From NCBI RefSeq assembly GCF_900233005.1, contig NZ_LT960611.1, positions 1,178,001 to 1,242,000 of the forward strand: a stretch of 64,000 nucleotides of DNA. Reading direction: 5' to 3'. Below are positions 58,640 through 64,000 of this stretch, piece by piece. Source of the DNA: Vibrio tapetis subsp. tapetis (GTDB lineage Bacteria; Pseudomonadota; Gammaproteobacteria; Enterobacterales; Vibrionaceae). The first letter of the stretch is position 1. Each line of letters starts with the position of its first letter. The position numbers were made by a program, and so were the translations under genes. The notes below the pieces were generated by a model. That model worked only from the letters and a program-made list of their open reading frames with translations. It made no database searches and had not been told where the DNA came from.

Positions 58640-58672
58640 ACAAAAAATCCCCCTTTCAGGACAAAAGGAGGA
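58640..58672 (-). terminator. Terminator after the GGDEF gene
   Basis: On the minus strand TCCTCCTTT and AAAGGGGGA pair around TGTCCTG, followed by T6. Confidence 0.75.
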
Positions 58673-58738
58673 CATTGTTGAGGTGGAGACCGAGGGCGTA
58701 GCTTAGCAAGAACCCTAGGCGGATTTAAACTCGACCAA

Positions 58739-60229
58739 TTACATACTGTTGTTCGCTAATTTATCGCTAGAAATAAGCTTGTTTTTTCCCGTCGTTTTCG
58801 CTTGATAGAGCAGTCTATCGGCTTGTTTGAGCAAGTATGAAAATGAATAATTTTGGTTACTATCAACCAAAACAAGACCACCAGAAAGTGTGCAACCGCC
58901 ATCAAGGGCTTCACATGAACCTTCTGAAATAGCCGAACGAAGACGCTCTATAACAGAAATAAGGGCATCTTTATCCTCTCCAGTGACACAAACAACGAAC
59001 TCCTCACCACCAAACCTAGCAACCGCATCCTTACTACTAATATTGGCCATCATTTGATTTGCCACATAACAAATAGCATCATCGCCCACATCGTGACCAA
59101 ATCTGTCATTAATGGTTTTAAAGTCATCGACATCTAACGTAGCTAACGCCAAATATTGTTTGAAATGCGAATCGTACCAGTAATTTTCCATGCCTCGACG
59201 GTTAAGTAATCCCGTCATAGGATCATGAGATGCCATTCGCTTATAATATGTGCGTTCAATACGCGAGTTAAAATAGAATAAAGAAACCACCACGAGTGAA
59301 TATAAAAAAATACATATCGCTAATGCGTATTTTTCAGCAACCAAAAATGCCACCAATTCATCTTTGAAATGCCACTGATAAGCAAGCGCATGATTGTGCA
59401 TCATTCCCTCTAACTTTAACTCTCGCTCAAAAGATACAGCCCTAAAATCAATCGCATTAAATTGCCCAATCAACTTTATGTCACCACTCACTTGCGAATG
59501 GCGATTCAATAAACGCTTAAGATCAAGGTCGACAGTGAGAACGCCTTCAAAGGATTTACCTGAATACACAGACGTCATAACACTAATGATTTCATCTGGG
59601 TTATCAAACGAAATATGTGGGCCAAAAACACTGATAACACGTCGATTCATCGTTGCTTTCTGCCAAGCAGGGCCACCAATCATATTGTCCAACTGATCAG
59701 AATTCAGGTGCTGACTAAAGGCGCGTGGAGAGGAAATAACAAAGCCCAACCGATCAACAAAACGCACGCCATCGATATTAAAGTCAATATCTTGAAAGAA
59801 AGACAACAACTTTGCTGACGTTATTTTATTTTGTAAAGACTGATATAAGGGGCTATTTAGCTTACAAGTCTCTGGACGACCTACAATCATATAATCGATT
59901 TCAACGGACGGGAGATCATCGTTCTTAATTTTTGAACGCAAAACCGCATCTTTAGGTAAAATACGACACAGCCCGTCTTTTATCATGCCATCATGGGTCA
60001 TCAGAACTGGTTCATTATGACCAGGTATACTACCCAGGCTATAATCAATGGTCGTCGCTATTTTCCCTGCCCTTGTCAGTGAAGTTTCAATGTATTTATA
60101 TTGATGTTCTACGGCCTGCTCTAGACGCTGTATGTAAATAAAAATGATGATAAGAATGGTCGATACTAAAATTGCTGCTGGAGCTAAAGCAATAAATCGC
60201 AAACTAAAATAGTGGTCTTTCTTTATCAC
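58739..60229 (-). CDS. Membrane-bound diguanylate cyclase (GGDEF)
   Basis: A 496-residue protein with an N-terminal helix (about 10-32), a periplasmic sensor of about 260 residues (CSS-motif-like: CRILP, ETCKL, with FQDIDFNIDGVRF), a second helix (about 300-322), and a C-terminal GGDEF domain (335-490). DPMTGLLNRRGMENY, LDVDDFKTINDRFGHDVGD and the active site ARFGGEEFVV are complete. The RxxD inhibitory site before GGEEF is replaced by SSKD, so product inhibition is probably lost. It should make c-di-GMP in response to an unknown periplasmic signal. No EAL domain is present despite the CSS-like sensor. Confidence 0.9.
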   Translation of the reverse strand: MIKKDHYFSLRFIALAPAAILVSTILIIIFIYIQRLEQAVEHQYKYIETSLTRAGKIATTIDYSLGSIPGHNEPVLMTHDGMIKDGLCRILPKDAVLRSKIKNDDLPSVEIDYMIVGRPETCKLNSPLYQSLQNKITSAKLLSFFQDIDFNIDGVRFVDRLGFVISSPRAFSQHLNSDQLDNMIGGPAWQKATMNRRVISVFGPHISFDNPDEIISVMTSVYSGKSFEGVLTVDLDLKRLLNRHSQVSGDIKLIGQFNAIDFRAVSFERELKLEGMMHNHALAYQWHFKDELVAFLVAEKYALAICIFLYSLVVVSLFYFNSRIERTYYKRMASHDPMTGLLNRRGMENYWYDSHFKQYLALATLDVDDFKTINDRFGHDVGDDAICYVANQMMANISSKDAVARFGGEEFVVCVTGEDKDALISVIERLRSAISEGSCEALDGGCTLSGGLVLVDSNQNYSFSYLLKQADRLLYQAKTTGKNKLISSDKLANNSM

Positions 60230-60376
60230 AAGGATCTACCTTCAAAGAAGTGCAAGACATGGCATACAATGATGATCTCAGAATTATACCTTTTAACGCC
60301 AACATTGCAGGCTTTTTAGAAGATAGGGATAGAATTGGCCATCGTTTATCACGAAAATGATTAGCCTATGAAATAG

Positions 60377-60410
60377 TAAAGCCCCACTTCATTGAGTGAG
60401 GCTTTAAAAA
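60377..60410 (-). terminator. Terminator after the ABC importer operon
   Basis: AAAGCCTCACT and AAGTGGGGCTTT pair on the minus strand; the following T-run is short, so strength is uncertain. Confidence 0.6.
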
Positions 60411-60440
60411 AGAGACAGTGACATGAAGCCACGGTGAATG

Positions 60441-61235
60441 CTAGCTCAACAAAAGGCTATCGTCGGCTAATTCCTCACCACGCACTTTAGAGAACATCTC
60501 AAGTAAATCGGGCACTTGCATTGTTGACCTTTCATTACCGGCAACATCTAGAACAATTTTCCCCTGATGAAGCATCACGGTTCTGTCGCCACACGCCAAT
60601 GCATCTTTCATTGAGTGAGTAACCATCATGACCGTTAAATTAAACTCTTTAACAACGGTTTTAGTGAGATCAATAATAAAAGCAGCCATACGGGGATCAA
60701 GCGCCGCTGTGTGCTCATCGAGCAGCAATAGCTTACTGTCAGATAATGTCGCCATAACTAAGCTCACAGCCTGTCGTTGACCACCGGAAAGCAAGCCTAT
60801 GCTGTCTCCTAACCTATCTTCTAAACCAAGACCTAGAATGCTAATACGTTCTTTAAACAACGCTCTACGTTTGCTGCTTAAGGACATACTCCAACCACGA
60901 GATTTACCGCGCATATAAGCAAGCGCCATATTTTCCTCAATGGTTAAATCACCACATGTCCCTGCCAACGGGTCTTGAAATACGCGCGCACATTGTGCAG
61001 CACGCTTATCAACAGACCAACTTGTCATGTCAGTATCACCAATTACAACGCTGCCACCCGCCATGGGCGTTTCACCAGTCACGGCGCCAAGCAACGTTGA
61101 TTTACCGGCCCCATTTGAACCGATTACCGTTAAAAATTGATGTTCAGGTACAATGAGGTCGACACCACGAAGTGCTTTGTTTTCTAAAATAGTTCCGGCA
61201 TTAAAGGTAACTTCTATATCTTCCAAGAAAATCAT
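60441..61235 (-). CDS. ABC importer ATPase (TrpZ-like)
   Basis: A 264-residue ATPase. Walker A GSNGAGKSTLLG (about 38-49), Q-loop in ARVFQDPLAGT (about 86), signature LLSGGQRQAVSL (about 148), Walker B KLLLLDEHTAALDP (about 168) and H-loop MMVTHSMKDAL (about 203). It energises uptake through the permease encoded upstream. The start ATG is 1 nt after the permease stop, and its ribosome binding site AAGGAGGT lies in the last codons of that gene. The family of three genes resembles TrpXYZ of Streptococcus, a tryptophan importer. Confidence 0.9.
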   Translation of the reverse strand: MIFLEDIEVTFNAGTILENKALRGVDLIVPEHQFLTVIGSNGAGKSTLLGAVTGETPMAGGSVVIGDTDMTSWSVDKRAAQCARVFQDPLAGTCGDLTIEENMALAYMRGKSRGWSMSLSSKRRALFKERISILGLGLEDRLGDSIGLLSGGQRQAVSLVMATLSDSKLLLLDEHTAALDPRMAAFIIDLTKTVVKEFNLTVMMVTHSMKDALACGDRTVMLHQGKIVLDVAGNERSTMQVPDLLEMFSKVRGEELADDSLLLS

Positions 61236-61236
61236 G

Positions 61237-62193
61237 CTACCTCCTTCTTAGATAGTGTTTTTTTGCATTCGCCTTTTTTGCGTTAGCTTTTTTAACTTGA
61301 GCTTCTTTGGATTTCTTTTTAGCGTTCATGCTTTTTTTCAGCTTAGGAGCAACCAAAGCCAACGCAACGAGAACCGCTGTGACCAAGTTTAAATCTGACG
61401 CTTGTAAGCCGAACATACCCGAACTTAACGCAAATGCGACGGCCAATCGGTATAATACTGAGCCCACAATAACCGCAACAACCGCTACCCAAATGCGTTT
61501 ACCAGGAATCAAAGTTTGCCCTAAGATTACCGCAGCCAAGCCTACGACAATGGTGCCCACACCAGAGGTGACATCTGCGAAACTATTAGTTTGTGCAAAC
61601 AAGGCACCAGCAAAACCAACAAACCCATTCGAAATAGCCAAACAAAAATAGGTGTAAAACCCGGTGCTGGCTCCTTGCGCTGCGACCATTCTTGCGTTCA
61701 CACCGGTTGCTCGCAACCCTAATCCAAAGTCACTATTAAGCAATCGAACAATAAAAATAGCTGACAACAGCACCAATACAGCCACCACAATTGGGCGTAC
61801 ATACATGGAATCGCCAAGCGCTTCAAATGGCGTCAAGATGGTGTCTTCGCCGATCAGAGCCATATTAGGTCGGCCCATTATACGAATATTGATAGAAAAC
61901 GCGGCGATCATCGTCAGGATAGAGGCCAGTAAATGCAGAATGCCACAACGTACGGTTAAAAATGCAGTTACCCAACCGGTGGCAGCCCCGGCCAAAATAG
62001 CGAGGCCTGTCGCGACCCATGGGTTAATACCAGCAACGATTGCGGTTGCCGCTACAGCAGCCCCCATCGGAAAGCTGCCATCAACACTAAGATCGGGGAA
62101 GTCTAAAACACGAAAAGTTAGGTACACGCCAAGTGCAACTAACCCATAGATGAGCCCTATTTCCAGAGCCCCAAAAAATGCAAAAGCAGACAT
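61237..62193 (-). CDS. ABC importer permease (TrpY-like)
   Basis: A 318-residue inner-membrane permease of the BPD_transp_2 (LivHM-like) family, with about 8-9 hydrophobic segments between residues 5 and 290; LTFRVLDFPDLSVDGSFPMG and the coupling region GLGLRATGVNARMVAAQGAS are characteristic. The C-terminal 30 residues are nearly all Lys, Ala, Asn and Arg (KKANAKKANAKK then HYLRRR), unusual for the family. The last codons AGA AGG AGG TAG contain the ribosome binding site of the ATPase gene. Confidence 0.88.
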   Translation of the reverse strand: MSAFAFFGALEIGLIYGLVALGVYLTFRVLDFPDLSVDGSFPMGAAVAATAIVAGINPWVATGLAILAGAATGWVTAFLTVRCGILHLLASILTMIAAFSINIRIMGRPNMALIGEDTILTPFEALGDSMYVRPIVVAVLVLLSAIFIVRLLNSDFGLGLRATGVNARMVAAQGASTGFYTYFCLAISNGFVGFAGALFAQTNSFADVTSGVGTIVVGLAAVILGQTLIPGKRIWVAVVAVIVGSVLYRLAVAFALSSGMFGLQASDLNLVTAVLVALALVAPKLKKSMNAKKKSKEAQVKKANAKKANAKKHYLRRR

Positions 62194-62267
62194 AACTACT
62201 CCTTTCTGCTTAAATTATTCGCTCGGTCATTTGCTGGCCGAGCGAAATATCCTGTGACTAGCTGCTT

Positions 62268-63233
62268 CTATTTAACAGTCGTCGCACGATCTAGTACTGA
62301 TTTCGGAATAACAAAACCAAGCTTGTCTGCCGCTGTTTTGTTAAGCACCAAGTCAGAACCTTGTGCCACTTTTACATCCAAATCTCCAGGGTTAGCACCT
62401 TCAAGAATAGCTGCAACGTAGTCGGCAGTTTGTACGCCGATTTGGTAGTAATCAAAGCCTAAGCTTGCTACTGCTCCACGCTCAACATAAGAAGTTGCCG
62501 CACCGAATACAGGGGTTTTCGCTTGGTTAGCCGCAACAATCATACCTTCAATTGCGCTTGCTACTGTGTTGTCGATCAGCGCATAAAGCACATCAGATTT
62601 CGCAGAAATAGCTTGAGTCGCCGATTGAACGTCAGCACTTTTTAACGCTGTCGCTTCAACTAAGGTCAAACCGTGTTTAGCCGTGCTTTCTTTGAGTAGT
62701 TCCATGATAGAAACGGCATTAGCTTCACCTGGGTTATAAACAACACCAATCGTTTTCACTGTTGGCATCAGTTCTTTAATTAGCGCGACATGTTGATCCA
62801 CAGGAGAAAGATCGGATAAACCTGTAACATTTTTCCCTGGCTTCTCCAGCGTTTTCACCAATTTTGCCCCTACAGGGTCAGTTACGGCAGTAAATACAAT
62901 CGGGATATTACGAGTTGCAGAAACCAAAGCTTGTGCTGTTGGGGTTGCGATGCCAACTAAAACATCAGGTTCTTCACCGATAAATTGACGCGCAATTTGC
63001 ACTGCAATTGCTGGGTTACCTTGTGCTGTTTTATAATCAAACTCTAAGTTTTTACCTTCTTCATAACCCTTCGCTTTCAATCCATCGAGTAAGCCTTTAC
63101 GGGTAGCATCCAATGCTGGGTGCTCTACAATTTGCGACACAGCAACAGTAGCAGTTTTTGCAATAACACCTGTTGAAGACATAAGCGCAGCACCGGCTAG
63201 ACACGCTGCAACTATAATACGACTTGCTTTCAT
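62268..63233 (-). CDS. ABC importer substrate-binding protein (TrpX-like, ABC_sub_bind family)
   Basis: A 321-residue periplasmic protein with signal peptide (MKASRIIVAACLAGAALMSS, cleavage after VIA). It has the ABC_sub_bind fold: VAVSQIVEHPALDATRKGL, IPIVFTAVTDPVGAKLV (about 110), TGLSDLSPVDQHVALIKEL (about 135), TIGVVYNPGEANAV and LYALIDNTVASAIEGM. The start at 63233 is chosen for the signal peptide and the GGAGTCAAG upstream; the longer frame from 63326 adds 31 unlikely residues. Homologues bind aromatic amino acids; the ligand here is inferred from that and from TyrR-like boxes upstream. Confidence 0.88.
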   Translation of the reverse strand: MKASRIIVAACLAGAALMSSTGVIAKTATVAVSQIVEHPALDATRKGLLDGLKAKGYEEGKNLEFDYKTAQGNPAIAVQIARQFIGEEPDVLVGIATPTAQALVSATRNIPIVFTAVTDPVGAKLVKTLEKPGKNVTGLSDLSPVDQHVALIKELMPTVKTIGVVYNPGEANAVSIMELLKESTAKHGLTLVEATALKSADVQSATQAISAKSDVLYALIDNTVASAIEGMIVAANQAKTPVFGAATSYVERGAVASLGFDYYQIGVQTADYVAAILEGANPGDLDVKVAQGSDLVLNKTAADKLGFVIPKSVLDRATTVK

Positions 63234-63328
63234 CTTGACTCCTTGATTCGGCAAAGTAATTGATGTGTGTTTGCAACCAGTGAAATATGGGGCAACTTCG
63301 AGTGGATGCAAAATATTGTGTTTCATTT

Positions 63329-63346
63329 TGTACGCTTTTATTTACG
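63329..63346 (-). promoter_or_regulatory. Candidate TyrR box (TGTACG-N6-TTTACG)
   Basis: Matches the TyrR consensus TGTAAA-N6-TTTACA at 9 of 12 positions with exact 6-bp spacing. It lies about 95 bp upstream of the substrate-binding protein start. Confidence 0.5.
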
Positions 63347-63350
63347 CACT

Positions 63351-63368
63351 TGTACACTTTTTTACCAG
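63351..63368 (-). promoter_or_regulatory. Possible second, weak TyrR box
   Basis: TGTACA begins 22 bp after the first box; the second half (TACCAG) is poor. Tandem strong and weak TyrR boxes spaced about 22-23 bp are known from E. coli. Confidence 0.3.
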
Positions 63369-63593
63369 CTAACAGGGCAAAATGGAAGCAACGATTAACA
63401 CGAAAATAACAAATTCAGGGATAAGTGATAGATAGCACACAAAACCAGCCAATTTACCGTACGAGAGAACAAACGTCGGCCAGCATCTTCTGTGTGAATA
63501 TCAATCAAACTCAGCATTGGTAATTTTTAAGAAGGGATTGACAAGCGCACCGTAAGGATGAAGTCCGTTTGCTAGGCTACAAAGAAAAGTACC

Positions 63594-63638
63594 AAAAAAA
63601 AAACAGCCAAAGCAAAATCACTTTTGCTTTGGCTGTTT
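63594..63638 (-). terminator. Rho-independent terminator of the right-edge gene
   Basis: AAACAGCCAAAGCAAAA and TTTTGCTTTGGCTGTTT form a 16-17 bp stem; a run of ten A (63594-63603) is the T-run on the minus strand. Confidence 0.92.
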
Positions 63639-63671
63639 CTGTATTCTCAACGCAAACCCGTCGCTGTAATC

Positions 63672-63778
63672 GCGTTTGGCTTTTAGCTTTTGGCACTCAG
63701 TACTTAGCTTTTAGCACTTCACTTCTAGTACTTAACTTTTAGTACTTCGCTTTTCGCACTTAACTTTTTAGCACTTTT
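63672..63778 (-). repeat. Degenerate tandem repeat (14-nt unit of two heptamers) after a stop codon
   Basis: On the minus strand about six units of the pattern AGTRCTAAAAGYKA follow each other (for example AGTGCTAAAAGCTA, AGTACTAAAAGTTA, AGTGCGAAAAGCGA), ending with AAAGCTA and AAAGCCA heptamers. The array starts within 3 nt of the stop of the right-edge gene. Confidence 0.85.
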
Positions 63779-63779
63779 C

Positions 63780-64000
63780 TCAAAACCAGCGTTCTAGCGC
63801 GCTCTTATCGAGCTGACGAAATGCTCGGTTCAGCATGGTAGCCAGTTCTTTATAACGTGGTTTTGATTTTATCGGTTCAAGTGCACCACCCGCCTCGATT
63901 ATTTTACCGTGAATTTCACGATACCAGCCCGCCAACGCCGGTGGCAGTTGAGTATTAGAGCGATTCCCGAGCCACCACATACCCTGCAGGGGGAGACTGA
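63780..64000 (-). CDS. Unrecognised protein, C-terminal 72 codons only
   Basis: The open frame enters from the right edge and ends at TGA 63780-63782. Visible sequence includes [48 protein letters not shown] and ends LERWF. It is basic, mostly helical-looking and without hydrophobic segments. I do not recognise the family from this piece. It ends directly before a degenerate heptad repeat array and a strong terminator. Confidence 0.6.
   Translation of the reverse strand, partial: SLPLQGMWWLGNRSNTQLPPALAGWYREIHGKIIEAGGALEPIKSKPRYKELATMLNRAFRQLDKSALERWF

Noticed and set aside
61664..62149. 161-codon plus-strand frame inside the ABC permease
   Set aside because: Antisense shadow of hydrophobic helices, giving an Ala/Thr/Pro-rich meaningless sequence.

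Overview
The window looks like a stretch of chromosome 1 from a marine or estuarine Vibrio. The evidence is gene order and protein character: mlc divergent from pykA, ptsG, a complete rne-rluC / maf / yceD-rpmF-plsX-fabHDG-acpP-fabF-pabC-mltG-tmk-holB-ycfH block, a 279-residue Vibrio-type FadR divergent from NhaB, and an almEFG locus known from Vibrio cholerae. Base composition is moderate (mid-40s % GC by eye). No tRNA, rRNA, CRISPR array or prophage is seen.

Layout. 1-6.7 kb: start of sohB, yciK, cheV, mlc, pykA, a patatin-like phospholipase and a tiny YnhF-family membrane protein. 7.3-9.4 kb: an NSS (SLC6-like) transporter with its 31-residue MetS subunit, then a small outer-membrane-like protein. 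9.6-11.7 kb: a group II intron placed directly after the terminator of ptsG, with an in-frame ochre codon in its maturase. 11.7-13.6 kb: ptsG. 13.7-16.3 kb: ycfH (TatD family), split by an IS1182-family element with a 4-bp target duplication. 16.2-26.1 kb: the DNA replication / murein / fatty-acid operon, all on the minus strand. 26.2-31.5 kb: maf (yceF), rluC and rne with an rne5-like leader. 31.8-36.7 kb: SulP transporter, btuR, an EEP-family phosphatase/nuclease, a HAD phosphatase and an exported unknown protein. 36.9-39.5 kb: almE-almF-almG, the adenylation/carrier/transfer system that puts glycine on lipid A. 39.5-44 kb: a tricorn-like S41 peptidase broken twice (frameshift and truncation by an IS256-family element that is itself frameshifted). 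44-54.9 kb: asmA-like, udk, mrp, metG, fadR, nhaB, dsbB, a YecA/SEC-C protein. 55-60.2 kb: a type IV prepilin, dusC, malZ-like glycosidase, a membrane diguanylate cyclase. 60.4-63.3 kb: a TrpXYZ-like ABC importer operon with two candidate TyrR boxes upstream. The right edge cuts an unrecognised gene.

How parts may connect. Mlc and its classical target ptsG lie 8 kb apart. The fab cluster carries nearly all initiation and elongation genes of type II fatty-acid synthesis, and its probable regulator FadR lies 25 kb away. The most striking accessory content is almEFG, three independent mobile-element scars (group II intron, IS1182, IS256), and heptanucleotide tandem repeats that begin within 0-4 nt of three different stop codons. 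I found no convincing entirely new multi-gene system. The best leads are the stop-codon-abutting heptad arrays, the 10-bp-phased TGTCAC repeat next to almE, the TyrR-type boxes on the ABC importer, and small membrane proteins.
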